From: Litoditis marina
Taxonomy: Eukaryota > Nematoda > Chromadorea > Rhabditida > Rhabditidae
NCBI GenBank assembly: GCA_964036275.1
Contig: CAXIWQ010000335.1
Location: 84,425-148,424, forward strand
DNA: 64,000 nt
Reading direction: 5' to 3'
The position numbers were made by a program, and so were the translations under genes. Shown here piece after piece: positions 47,601 through 61,580 of the stretch. Within the stretch, counting starts at the first letter, position 1; each line of letters starts with the position of its first letter. Below the pieces are notes generated by a model. The model was not told the DNA's origin. It ran no database searches and saw only the letters and a program-made list of their open reading frames with translations.

Positions 47601-49500
47601 ACACAGCCACAAAATACGAATAAACGCGGTTATCGACTCTTTGCCTTGCAGCTACAGAAAAAAAAAGTTTATACGGCTATCAACTCTGTTGCTCCTGGCT
47701 ACAAAAACCTAATACGACTTTATATTCTGTGGTGCACAGCCACAAAAGACAAATTAACGCGGTTATTACCTATTTGCCTTGCAGCTACGGAAAAAAGTTT
47801 ATACGGCTATCAAGTCTGTTGCTCCCAGCTACAAAAACGTAATACGACTTCATATTCTGTGGCGCACAGCCACAAAAGACAAATTAACGCGGTTATTGAC
47901 TCTTTGCCGTGCAGCTACAGAAAAAAGTTTATACGGCTATCAAGTATGTTGCTCCCAGCTACAAAAACCTAATACGACTATCTATTCTGTGGCGCACAGC
48001 CACAAAATACGAATCAACGCGGTTATCGACTGTTTGCTTTGCAGCTACAGAAAAAAGTTCATACGGCTATCAAGTCTGTTGCTCCCAGCTACAAAAACCT
48101 GATACGACAATCTATTTTGTGGCGTACAGCCACAAAATACGAATTAACGCGGTTATCGACTCTTTGCCTTGCAGCTACAGAGAACAGTTCATACGGTTAT
48201 CTAATCTGTTGCTCCCAGCTACAAAAACCTAATATGACAATCTATTCTGTGGCGCACAGCCACAAGATACGAATACACGCGGTAATCGACTCGTTGGCTT
48301 GCAGTTACAGAGAAAAGTTCATACGGCTATCAAGTCTGTTGCTCCCAGCTACAAAAACCTAATACGACTATCTATTCTGTGGCGCACAGCCACAAAATAC
48401 GAATTAACGCGGTTATCGACTCTTTGCCTTGCAGCTACAGAAAAAAAGTTTATACGGCTATCAAGTCTGTTGCTCCCAGCTACAAAAACCTAATACGATT
48501 ATCTATTCTGTGGCGCACAGCCACGAAATACGAATTAACGCGGTTATCGACTCTTCGGCTTGCAGTTACAGAAAAAAAAAAGTTTATACGGCTATCAACT
48601 CTGTTGCTCCTGGCTACAAAAACCTAATACGACTTTATATTCTGTGGTGCACAGCCACAAAAGACAAATTAACGCGGTTATTACCTCTTTGCCTTGCAGC
48701 TACGGAAAAAAGTTTATACGGCTATCAAGTCTGTTGCTCCCAGCTACAAAAACGTAATACGACTTCATATTCTGTGGCGCACAGCCACAAAAGACAAATT
48801 AACGCGATTATTGACTCTTTGCCGTGCAGCTACAGAAAAAAGTTTATACGGCTATCAAGTATGTTGTTCCCAGCTACAAAAACCTAATACGACTATAAAT
48901 TCTGTGGCGCACAGCCACAAAATACGAATCAACGCGGTTATCGACTGTTTGCTTTGCAGCTACAGAAAAAAGTTCCTACGGCTATCAAGTCTGTTGCTCC
49001 CAGCTACAAAAACCTGATACGACAATCTACTTTGTGGCGTACAGCCACAAAATACGAATTAACGCGGTTATCGACTCTTTGCCTTGCAGCTACAGAGAAC
49101 AGTTCATACGGTTATCTAATCTGTTGCTCCCAGCTACAAAAACCTAATATGACAATCTATTCTGTGGCGCACAGCCACAAGATACGAATACACGCGGTAA
49201 TCGACTCGTTGGCTTGCAGTTACAGAGAAAAGTTCATACGGCTATCAAGTCTGTTGCTCCCAGCTACAAAAACCTAATACGACTATCTATTCTGTGGCGC
49301 ACAGCCACAAAATACGAATTAACGCGGTTATCGACTCTTTGCCTTGCAGCTACAGAAAAAAGTTTATACGGCTATCAAGTCTGTTGCTCCCAGCTACAAA
49401 AACCTAATACGATTATCTATTCTGTGGCGCACAGCCACGAAATACGAATTAACGCGGTTATCGACTCTTCGGCTTGCAGTTACAGAAAAACAAAATAATA
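38639..49500 (+). repeat. Variable-length HOR ladder: 5, 7, 8 and 9 monomers plus 4 bp
   Basis: Using one diagnostic point (TTGCAGTTACAGAGAAAAGTT), units start at 38639, 39553, 40597, 41511, 42165, 43209, 44123, 45037, 46211, 47125, 48299 and 49214. Intervals are 914, 1044, 914, 654, 1044, 914, 914, 1174, 914, 1174 and 915 bp. All but the last (one base more) equal an integer number of monomers plus four. Two longer periods sit on top: 2612 bp (39553-42164 against 42165-44776) and 2088 bp (45037-47124 against 47125-49213). Units gained and lost whole monomers while keeping one marked monomer. Confidence 0.88.
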
Positions 49501-51284
49501 CGGCTATCAAGTCTGTTGCTCCCAACTACAAAAACCTAATACGACTTTATGTTTTGTGGCGCACAGCCACAAAAGACAGATTAACGCGGTTATTGACTCT
49601 TTGTTTTGCAGCTACAGAAAGAAGTTTATACGGCTATCAAGTATGTTGCTCCCAGCTAGAAAAACCCCATACAACTATCTATTCTGTGGCACACAGCCAC
49701 AAAATACGAATAAACGCGGTTATCGACTCTTTGCCTTGCAGCTACAGAAAAAAAAGTTTATACGGCTATCAAGTCTGTTGCTCCTGGCTACAAAAACCTA
49801 ATACGACTTTATATTCTGTGGTGCACAGCCACAAAAGACAAATTAACGCGGTTATTACCTCTTTGCCTTGCAGCTACGGAAAAAAGTTTATACGGCTATC
49901 AAGTCTGTTGCTCCCAGCTACAAAAACGTAATACGACTTCATATTCTGTGGCGCACAGCCACAAAAGACAAATTAACGCGGTTATTGACTCTTTGCCGTG
50001 CAGCTACAGAAAAAAGTTTATACGGCTATCAAGTATGTTGCTCCCAGCTACAAAAACCTAATACGACTATCTATTCTGTGGCGCACAGCCACAAAAGACA
50101 AATTAACGCGGTTATTGACTCTTTGCCGTGCAGCTACAGAAAAAAGTTTATACGGCTATCAAGTATGTTGCTCCCAGCTACAAAAACCTAATACGACTAT
50201 CTATTCTGTGGCGCACAGCCACAAAAGACAAATTAACGCGGTTATTGACTCTTTGCCGTGCAGCTACAGAAAAAAATCATACGGCTATCAAATCTGTTTC
50301 TTCCAGCTACAAAAACCTAATACGACAATCAATTCTGTGGCGCACTGCCACGAAATACGAATTAACGCGGTTATCGACTCTTTGCCTTGTAGCTACAGAG
50401 AACAGTTCATATGGCTATCAAATCTGTTGCTCCCAGCTACAAAAACCTAATACGACAATCTATTCTGTGGCGAACAGCCACAAAAGACGAATTAACGCGG
50501 TTATTGACTCTTTGCCTTGCAGCTACAGAAAAAAGTTCATACGGCTATCAAGTCTGTTGCTCCCAGATACAAAAACCTGAGACGACTTTATATTCTGTGG
50601 CGCACAGCCACAGTTCATACGGCTATCAAATCTGTTTTTTCCAGCTACAAAAACCTAATACGACTATCTATTCTGTGGCGCACAGCCACAAAATACGAAT
50701 TAACGCGGTTATCGACTCTTTGCCTTGCAGCTACAGAAAAAAGTTTATACGGCTATCAAGTCTGTTGCTCCCAGCTACAAAAACCTAATACGATTATCTA
50801 TTCTGTGGCGCACAGCCACGAAATACGAATTAACGCGGTTATCGACTCTTCGGCTTGCAGTCACAGAAAAAAAAATAATACGGCTATCAAGTCTGTTGCT
50901 CCCAACTACAAAAACCTAATACGACTTTATGTTTTGTGGCGCACAGCCACAAGAGACAGATTAACGCGGTTATTGACTCTTTGTTTTGCAGCTACGGAGA
51001 AAAGTTTATACGGCTATCAAGTCTGTTGCTCCCAGCTACAAAAACGTAATACGACTTCATATTCTGTGGCGCACAGCCACAAAAGACAAATTAACGCGGT
51101 TATTGACTCTTTGCCGTGCAGCTACAGAAAAAAGTTTATACGGCTATCAAGTATGTTGCTCCCAGCTACAAAAACCTAATACGACTATCTATTCTGTGGC
51201 GCACAGCCACAAAATACGAATCAACGCGGTTATCGACTGTTTGCTTTGCAGCTACAGAAAAAAGTTCATACGGCTATCAAGTCT

Positions 51285-54200
51285 GTTGCTCCCAGCTACA
51301 AAAACCTGATACGACAATCTATTTTGTGGCGTACAGCCACAAAATACGAATTAACGCGGTTATCGACTCTTTGCCTTGCAGCTACAGAGAACAGTTCATA
51401 CGGTTATCTAATCTGTTGCTCCCAGCTACAAAAACCTAATATGACAATCTATTCTGTGGCGCACAGCCACAAGATACGAATACACGCGGTAATCGACTCG
51501 TTGGCTTGCAGTTACAGAGAAAAGTTCATACGGCTATCAAGTCTGTTGCTCCCAGCTACAAAGACCTAACACGACTATATATTCTGTGGCGCACAGCCAC
51601 AAAAGACGAATTAACGCGGTTATTGACTCTTTGCCTTGCAGCTACAGAAAAAAAATATACGGCTATCAAGTCTTTGCTCCCAAGAACAGTTCATACGGCT
51701 ATCAAATCTGTTGCTACCAGCTACAAAAACTCAATACGACTATCTCTTCTGTGGCGCACAGCCACGAAATACGAATTAACGCGGCTATCGACTCTTTGGC
51801 TTGCAGCTACAGAAAAAAGTTTACACGGCTATCAAGTCTGTTGCTCCCAGCTACAAGAAAGTAATACGACTATCTATTCTGTGGCGCACAGCCACGAAAT
51901 ACGAATTTACGCGGTTATCGACTCTTTGGCTTGCATTTACAGTAAACAGTTCATACGGCTATCAAATCTGTTGCTCCCAGCTACAAAAACCTAATACGAC
52001 AATCTATTCTGTGGCGCACAGCCACGAAATACGAATTAACGCGGCTATCGACTCTTTGGCTTGCAGCTACAGAAAAAAGTTTACACGGCTATCAAGTCTG
52101 TTGCTCCCAGCTACAAGAAAGTAATACGACTATCTATTCTGTGGCGCACAGCCACTAAATACGAATTTACGCAATTATCGACTCTTTGGCTTGCATTTAC
52201 AGTAAACAGTTCATACGGCTATCAAATCTGTTGCTCCCAGCTACAAAAACCTAATACGACAATCTATTCTGTGGCGCACAGCCACAAAATACGAATTAAC
52301 GCTGTTATCGACTCTTTGGCTTGCAGCTACAGAAAAAAGCTTATACGGCTACCAAGTGAGTTGCTCACAGCTACAAGAACCTAATACGACTATATATTCT
52401 GTGGCGCACAGCCACAAAATACGAATTAACGCTGTTATCGACTGTTTGGCTTGCAGCTACAGAAAAAAGCTTATACGGCTATCAAGTCTGTTGCTCCCAG
52501 CTACAAAAACCTAATACGACCTTATATTCTGTGGCGCACAGCCACAAAAGACAAATTAACGCGGTTATTGACTCTTTGCCTTGCAGCTACAGGGAAAAGT
52601 TCATACGGCTATCAAGTCTGTTGCTCCCAGCTACAAGAACCTAATACGACTATCTATTCTGTGGCGCACAGCCACGAAATACGAATTAACGCGGTTATCG
52701 ACTTTTCGGCTTGCAGTTACCGAAAAAAAAATCACACGGCTATCAAGTCTGTTGCTCACAACTACAAAAACCTAATACGACTGTATATCCGGTGGCGCAC
52801 AGCCACAAAAGACAGTTTAACGCGGTTATTGACTCTTTGCCTTGCAGCTACAGAAAACAATTTATACGGCTATCAAGTCTGTTGCTACCAGCTACAAAAA
52901 CTTAATACGACTATCTTTTCTGTGGTGCACAACCACAAAATACGAATTAACGCGGTTATTGACTCTTTGCCTTGCAGCTACAGGAAAAAGTTTATACGGC
53001 TATCAAGTCTGTTGCTCCCAGCTACAAAAACCTAATACGACAATCTTTTCTGTGGTGCACAAGCAGAAAATACGAATTAACGCGGTTATTGACTCTGTGG
53101 CTTGCATTTACAGAGAACAGTTCATACGGCTATCACGTCTGTTGCTCCCAGCTACAAAAACCTAATACGACTTTATATTCTGTGGCGCACAGCCACAAAA
53201 GACAAATTAACGCGGTTGTCGACTCTTTGGCTTGCAGTTACAGAGAAAAGTTCATACGGCTATCAAGTATGTTGCTCCCAGCTACAAAAACGTAATACGA
53301 CTTCATATTCTGTGGCGCACAGCCACAAAAGCCAAATTAACGCGGTTATTGACTCTTTGCCGTGCAGCTACAGAAAAAAGTTTATACGGCTATCAAGTCT
53401 GTTGCTCCCAGCTACAAAAACCTGATACGACAATCTATTTTGTGGCGTACAGCCACAAAATACGAATTAACGCGGTTATCGACTCTTTGCCTTGCAGCTA
53501 CAGAGAACAGTTCATACGGTTATCTAATCTGTTGCTCCCAGCTACAAAAACCTAATATGACAATCTATTCTGTGGCGCACAGCCACAAGATACGAATACA
53601 CGCGGTAATCGACTCGTTGGCTTGCAGTTACAGAGAAAAGTTCATACGGCTATCAAGTCTGTTGCTCCCAGCTACAAAGACCTAACACGACTATATATTC
53701 TGTGGCGCACAGCCACAAAAGACGAATTAACGCGGTTATTGACTCTTTGCCTTGCAGCTACAGAAAAAAAATATACGGCTATCAAGTCTTTGCTCCCAAG
53801 AACAGTTCATACGGCTATCAAATCTGTTGCTACCAGCTACAAAAACTCAATACGACTATCTCTTCTGTGGCGCACAGCCACGAAATACGAATTAACGCGG
53901 CTATCGACTCTTTGGCTTGCAGCTACAGAAAAAAGTTTACACGGCTATCAAGTCTGTTGCTCCCAGCTACAAGAAAGTAATACGACTATCTATTCTGTGG
54001 CGCACAGCCACGAAATACGAATTTACGCGGTTATCGACTCTTTGGCTTGCATTTACAGTAAACAGTTCATACGGCTATCAAATCTGTTGCTCCCAGCTAC
54101 AAAAACCTAATACGACAATCTATTCTGTGGCGCACAGCCACGAAATACGAATTAACGCGGCTATCGACTCTTTGGCTTGCAGCTACAGAAAAAAGTTTAC

Positions 54201-55250
54201 ACGGCTATCAAGTCTGTTGCTCCCAGCTACAAGAAAGTAATACGACTATCTATTCTGTGGCGCACAGCCACTAAATACGAATTTACGCGGTTATCGACTC
54301 TTTGGCTTGCAGCTACAGAAAAAAGCTTATACGGCTACCAAGTGAGTTGCTCACAGCTACAAGAACCTAATACGACTATATATTCTGTGGCGCACAGCCA
54401 CAAAATACGAATTAACGCTGTTATCGACTGTTTGGCTTGCAGCTACAGAAAAAAGCTTATACGGCTATCAAGTCTGTTGCTCCCAGCTACAAAAACCTAA
54501 TACGACCTTATATTCTGTGGCGCACAGCCACAAAAGACAAATTAACGCGGTTATTGACTCTTTGCCTTGCAGCTACAGGGAAAAGTTCATACGGCTATCA
54601 AGTCTGTTGCTCCCAGCTACAAGAACCTAATACGACTATCTATTCTGTGGCGCACAGCCACGAAATACGAATTAACGCGGTTATCGACTTTTCGGCTTGC
54701 AGTTACCGAAAAAAAAATCACACGGCTATCAAGTCTGTTGCTCACAACTACAAAAACCTAATACGACTGTATATCCGGTGGCGCACAGCCACAAAAGACA
54801 GTTTAACGCGGTTATTGACTCTTTGCCTTGCAGCTACAGAAAACAATTTATACGGCTATCAAGTCTGTTGCTACCAGCTACAAAAACTTAATACGACTAT
54901 CTTTTCTGTGGTGCACAACCACAAAATACGAATTAACGCGGTTATTGACTCTTTGCCTTGCAGCTACAGGAAAAAGTTTATACGGCTATCAAGTCTGTTG
55001 CTCCCAGCTACAAAAACCTAATACGACAATCTTTTCTGTGGTGCACAAGCAGAAAATACGAATTAACGCGGTTATTGACTCTGTGGCTTGCATTTACAGA
55101 GAACAGTTCATACGGCTATCACGTCTGTTGCTCCCAGCTACAAAAACCTAATACGACTTTATATTCTGTGGCGCACAGCCACAAAAGACAAATTAACGCG
55201 GTTGTCGACTCTTTGGCTTGCAGTTACAGAGAAAAGTTCATACGGCTATC
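51285..55250 (+). repeat. 2116-bp duplication, second copy missing one monomer
   Basis: Copy 1 is about 51285-53400 and copy 2 about 53401-55250. The offset is 2116 bp up to about 52150 and 1986 bp afterwards, because copy 2 lacks exactly one 130-bp monomer near 54300. In copy 1 the monomer there has CAGCCACTAAATACG and ACGCAATTATC. Each copy holds one A-A fused unit (51639, 53755), otherwise confined to the first 8.3 kb, so this block is related to the left part of the array. Confidence 0.82.
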
Positions 55251-55539
55251 CAGTCTGTTGCTCCCAGCTACAAAGACCTAACACGACTATCTAATTCGTG
55301 GCGCACAGCCACAAAAGACGAATTAACGCGGTTATTGACTCTTTGCCTTGCAGCTACAGAATAAAAGTTTATACGGCTATCAAGTCTGTCGCTCCCAGCT
55401 ACAAAAACCTAATACGACTATATATTTTGTGGCGCACAGCCACGAAATACGAATCAACGCGGTTATCGACTCATTGGCTTGCAGCTACGGAAAAAAAGTT
55501 TATACGGCTATCAAGTCTGTTGCTCCCAGCTACAAAAAC

Positions 55540-55575
55540 CTAATACGACAAGTTATTACGGCTATCAAGTCTGTT
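55540..55575 (+). repeat. Unique B-A junction (55-bp monomer)
   Basis: TAATACGACA, in the middle of B, runs into AGTTATTACGGCTATCAAG, the middle of A. The rest of B, all of C and the start of A are lost, so the spacing between successive A-type landmarks drops by 75 bp. I saw this junction only here. It marks the border between the 51-55 kb block and the CGCTG-rich domain that follows. Confidence 0.78.
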
Positions 55576-55869
55576 GTTCCCAGCTACAAAAACCTGATAC
55601 GACAATCTATTCTGTGGCGCACAGCCACAAAATACGAATTAACGCGGTTATCGACTCTTTGGCTTGCATTTACAGAGAACAGTTCATACGGCTATCAAAT
55701 CTGTTGCTCCCAGCTACAAAAACCTAATACGACAATCTATTCTGTGGCGCACAGCCACAAAATACGAATTAACGCTGTTATCGACTCTTTGGCTTGCAGC
55801 TACAGAAAAAAGCTTATACGGCTACCAAGTGTGTTGCTCACAGCTACAAGGAAGTAATACGACTATCTA

Positions 55870-58800
55870 TTCTGTGGCGCACAGCCACGAAATACGAATT
55901 TACGCGGTTATCGACTCTTTGGCTTGCATTTACAGAGAACAGTTCATACGGCTATCAAATCTGTTGCTCCCAGCTACAAAAACCTAATACGACAATCTAT
56001 TCTGTAGCGCACAGCCACAAAATACGAATTAACGCTGTTATCGACTCTTTGGCTTGCAGCTACAGAAAAAAGCTTATACGGCTACCAAGTGTGTTGCTCA
56101 CAGCTACAAGAACCTAATACGACTATATATTCTGTGGCGCACAGCCACAAAATACGAATTAACGCTGTTATCGACTCTTTGGCTTGCAGCTACAGAAAAA
56201 GCTTATACGGCTATCAAGTCTGTTGCTCCCAGCTACAAAAACCTAATACGACAATCTATTCTGTGGCGCACAGCCACAAAATACGAATTAACGCTGTTAT
56301 CGACTCTTTGCCGTGCAGCTACAGAAAAAAGTTTATACGGCTATCAAGTATGTTGCTCCCAGCTACAAAAACCTAATACGACTATATATTCTGTGGCGCA
56401 CAGCCACAAAATACGAATTAACGCTGTTATCGACTCTTTGGCTTGCAGCTACAGAAAAAGCTTATACGGCTAACAAGTCTGTTGCTCCCAGCTACAAAAA
56501 CCTAATACGACTTTATATTCTGTGGCGCACAGCCACAAAAGACAAATTAACGCGGTTATTGACTCTTTGCCTTGCAGCTACAGAAAAAAGTTTATACGGC
56601 TATCAAGTCTGTTGCTCATGGCTACAAAAACCTAATACGACTTTATATTCTGTGGCGCACAGCCACAAAAGACAAATTAACGCGGTTATTACCTCTTTGC
56701 CTTGCAGCTACAGAAAACAGTTTATACGGCTATCAAGTCTGTTGCTCCCAGCTACAAGAAAGTAATACGACTATCTATTCTGTGGCGCACAGCCACGAAA
56801 TACGAATTTACGCGGTTATCGACTCTTTGGCTTGCATTTACAGAGAACAGTTCATACGGCTATCAAATCTGTTGCTCCCAGCTACAAAAACCTAATACGA
56901 CAATCTATTCTGTGGCGCACAGCCACAAAATACGAATTAACGCTGTTATCGACTCTTTGGCTTGCAGATACAGAAAAAAGCTTATACGGCTACCAAGTGT
57001 GTTGCTCACAGCTACAAGAACCTAATACGACTATATATTCTGTGGCGCACAGCCACAAAATACGAATTAACGCTGTTATCGACTCTTTGGCTTGCAGCTA
57101 CAGAAAAAGCTTATACGGCTATCAAGTCTGTTGCTCCCAGCTACAAAAACCTAATACGACTTTATATTCTGTGGCGCACAGCCACAAAAGATAAATTAAC
57201 GCGGTTATTGACTCTTTGCCTTGCAGCTACAGGAAAAAGTTCATACGGCTATCAAATCTGTTGCTCCCAGCTACAAAAACCTAATACGACAATCTATTCT
57301 GTGGCGCACAGCCACAAAATACGAATTAACGCTGTTATCGACTCTTCGGCTTGCAGCTACAGAAAAAAGCTTATACGGCTACCAAGTGTGTTGCTCACAG
57401 CTACAAGAACCTAATACGACTATATATTCTGTGGCGCACAGCCACAAAATACGAATTAACGCTGTTATCGACTCTTTGGCTTGCAGCTACAGAAAGAGCT
57501 TATACGGCTATCAAGTATGTTGCTCCCAGCTACAAAAACCTAATACGACTTTATATTCTGTGGCGCACAGCCACGAAATACGAATTTACGCGGTTATCGA
57601 CTCTTTGGCTTGCATTTACAGAGAACAGTTCATACGGCTATCAAATCTGTTGCTCCCAGCTACAAAAACCTAATACGACAATCTATTCTGTGGCGCACAG
57701 CCACAAAATACGAATTAACGCTGTTATCGACTCTTTGGCTTGCAGCTACAGAAAAAAAGCTTATACGGCTACCAAGTGTGTTGCTCACAGCTACAAGAAC
57801 CTAATACGACTATATATTCTGTGGCGCACAGCCACAAAATACGAATTAACGCTGTTATCGACTCTTTGGCTTGCAGCTACAGAAAAAGCTTATACGGCTA
57901 TCAAGTCTGTTGCTCCCAGCTACAAAAACCTAATACGACAATCTATTCTGTGGCGCACAGCCACAAAATACGAATTAACGCTGTTATCGACTCTTTGCCG
58001 TGCAGCTACAGAAAAAAGTTTATACGGCTATCAAGTATGTTGCTCCCAGCTACAAAAACCTAATACGACTATATATTCTGTGGCGCACAGCCACAAAATA
58101 CGAATTAACGCTGTTATCGACTCTTTGGCTTGCAGCTACAGAAAAAGCTTATACGGCTAACAAGTCTGTTGCTCCCAGCTACAAAAACCTAATACGACTT
58201 TATATTCTGTGGCGCACAGCCACAAAAGACAAATTAACGCGGTTATTGACTCTTTGCCTTGCAGCTACAGAAAAAAGTTTATACGGCTATCAAGTCTGTT
58301 GCTCATGGCTACAAAAACCTAATACGACTTTATATTCTGTGGCGCACAGCCACAAAAGACAAATTAACGCGGTTATTACCTCTTTGCCTTGCAGCTACAG
58401 AAAAAAGTTTATACGGCTATCAAGTCTGTTGCTCCCAGCTACAAGAAAGTAATACGACTATCTATTCTGTGGCGCACAGCCACGAAATACGAATTTACGC
58501 GGTTATCGACTCTTTGGCTTGCATTTACAGAGAACAGTTCATACGGCTATCAAATCTGTTGCTCCCAGCTACAAAAACCTAATACGACAATCTATTCTGT
58601 GGCGCACAGCCACAAAATACGAATTAACGCTGTTATCGACTCTTTGGCTTGCAGCTACAGAAAAAAGCTTATACGGCTACCAAGTGTGTTGCTCACAGCT
58701 ACAAGAACCTAATACGACTATATATTCTGTGGCGCACAGCCACAAAATACGAATTAACGCTGTTATCGACTCTTTGGCTTGCAGCTACAGAAAAAGCTTA

Positions 58801-59032
58801 TACGGCTATCAAGTCTGTTGCTCCCAGCTACAAAAACCTAATACGACTTTATATTCTGTGGCGCACAGCCACAAAAGATAAATTAACGCGGTTATTGACT
58901 CTTTGCCTTGCAGCTACAGGAAAAAGTTCATACGGCTATCAAATCTGTTGCTCCCAGCTACAAAAACCTAATACGACAATCTATTCTGTGGCGCACAGCC
59001 ACAAAATACGAATTAACGCTGTTATCGACTCT
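55870..59032 (+). repeat. 1687-bp higher-order repeat, about 1.9 copies
   Basis: Copy 1 is about 55870-57556 and copy 2 about 57557-59032. The period is 13 monomers minus three bases, the missing bases coming from AGAAAAAGCTTATACGG monomers with a shorter A-run. Most C sub-repeats here read AACGCTGTTATC instead of AACGCGGTTATC. The copies part at about 57345 (CTCTTCGGC) against 59032 (CTCTTTGGC). Confidence 0.8.
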
Positions 59033-61580
59033 TTGGCTTGCAGCTACAGAAAAAGCTTATACGGCTATCAAGTCTGTTGCTCCCAGCTACAAAAACCTAA
59101 TACGACTATATATTCTGTGGCGCACAGCCACAATATACGAATTAACGCTGTTATCGACTCTTTGGCTTGCAGCTACAGAAAAAGCTTATACGGCTATCAA
59201 GTCTGTTGCTCCCAGCTACAAAAACCTAATACGACTTTATATTCTGTGGCGCACAGCCACAAAAGACAAATTAACGCGGTTATTGACTCTTTGCCTTGCA
59301 GCTACAGAAAAAAGTTTATACGGCTATCAAGTCTGTTGCTCATGGCTACAAAAACCTAATACGACTTTATATTCTGTGGCGCACAGCCACAAAAGACAAA
59401 TTAACGCGATTATTACCTCTTTGCCTTGCAGCTACAGAAAAAAGTTTATACGGCTATCAAGTCTGTTGCTCCCAGCTACAAGAAAGTAATACGACTATCT
59501 ATTCTGTGGCGCACAGCCACGAAATACGAATTTACGCGGTTATCGACTCTTTGGCTTGCATTTACAGAGAACAGTTCATACGGCTATCAAATCTGTTGCT
59601 CCCAGCTACAAAAACCTAATACGACAATCTATTCTGTGGCGCACAGCCACAAAATACGAATTAACGCTGTTATCGACTCTTTGGCTTGCAGCTACAGAAA
59701 AAAGCTTATACGGCTACCAAGTGTGTTGCTCACAGCTACAAGAACCTAATACGACTATATATTCTGTGGCGCACAGCCACAAAATACGAATTAACGCTGT
59801 TATCGACTCTTTGGCTTGCAGCTACAGAAAAAGCTTATACGGCTATCAAGTCTGTTGCTCCCAGCTACAAAAACCTAATACGACTTTATATTCTGTGGCG
59901 CACAGCCACAAAAGACAAATTAACGCGGTTATTGACTCTTTGCCTTGCAGCTACAGGAAAAAGTTCATACGGCTATCAAGTTTGTTGCTCCCAGCTACAA
60001 GAACCTAATACGACTATCTATTCTGTGGCGCACAGCCACGAAATACGAATTTACGCGGTTATCGACTCTTTGGCTTGCATTTACAGAGAACAGTTCATAC
60101 GGCTATCAAATCTGTTGCTCCCAGCTACAAAAACCTAATACGACAATCTATTCTGTGGCGCACAGCCACAAAATACGAATTAACGCTGTTATCGACTCTT
60201 TGGCTTGCAGCTACAGAAAAAAGTATATACGGCTACCAAGTCTGTTGCTCCCAGCTACAAAAACCTAATACGACTTTATATTCTGTGGCGCACAGCCACG
60301 AAATACGAATTTACGCGGTTATCGACTCTTTGGCTTGCATTTACAGAGAACAGTTCATACGGCTATCAAATCTGTTGCTCCCAGCTACAAAAACCTAATA
60401 CGACAATCTATTCTGTGGCGCACAGCCACAAAATACGAATTAACGCTGTTATCGACTCTTTGGCTTGCAGCTACAGAAAAAAAGCTTATACGGCTACCAA
60501 GTGTGTTGCTCACAGCTACAAGAACCTAATACGACTATATATTCTGTGGCGCACAGCCACAAAATACGAATTAACGCTGTTATCGACTCTTTGGCTTGCA
60601 GCTACAGAAAAAAGCTTATACGGCTATCAAGTTTGTTGCTCCCAGCTACAAAAACCTAATACGACTTTATATTCTGTGGCGCACAGCCACAAAAGACAAA
60701 TTAACGCGGTTATTGACTCTTTGCCTTGCAGCTACAGAAAAAAAGCTTATACGGCTACCAAGTGTGTTGCTCACAGCTACAAGAACCTAATACGACTATA
60801 TATTCTGTGGCGCACAGCCACAAAATACGAATTAACGCTGTTATCGACTCTTTGGCTTGCAGCTACAGAAAAAAGTTTATACGGCTATCAAGTCTGTTGC
60901 TCATGGCTACAAAAACCTAATACGACTTTATATTCTGTGGCGCACAGCCACAAAAGACAAATTAACGCGATTATTACCTCTTTGCCTTGCAGCTACAGAA
61001 AAAAAATTATACGGCTATCAAGTCTGTTGCTCCCAGCTACAAGAAAGTAATACGACTATCTATTCTGTGGCGCACAGCCACGAAATACGAATTTACGCGG
61101 TTATCGACTCTTTGGCTTGCATTTACAGAGAACAGTTCATACGGCTATCAAATCTGTTGCTCCCAGCTACAAAAACCTAATACGACAATCTATTCTGTGG
61201 CGCACAGCCACAAAATACGAATTAACGCTGTTATCGACTCTTTGGCTTGCAGCTACAGAAAAAAGCTTATACGGCTACCAAGTGTGTTGCTCACAGCTAC
61301 AAGAACCTAATACGACTATATATTCTGTGGCGCACAGCCACAAAATACGAATTAACGCTGTTATCGACTCTTTGGCTTGCAGCTACAGAAAAAGCTTATA
61401 CGGCTATCAAGTCTGTTGCTCCCAGCTACAAAAACCTAATACGACTTTATATTCTGTGGCGCACAGCCACAAAAGACAAATTAACGCGGTTATTGACTCT
61501 TTGCCTTGCAGCTACAGGAAAAAGTTCATACGGCTATCAAGTTTGTTGCTCCCAGCTACAAGAACCTAATACGACTATTT
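58150..61580 (+). repeat. Overlapping 1037-bp and 1561-bp repeats
   Basis: The segment around 58259-58960 recurs 1037 bp later (59296-59997) and again 1561 bp after that (60857-61558). The offsets are 8 monomers minus three bases and 12 monomers plus one. The recurring core contains the CTCATGGCTAC monomer, the CAAGAAAGTAATACG monomer and the CATTTACAGAGAACAG monomer in that order. Confidence 0.75.
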
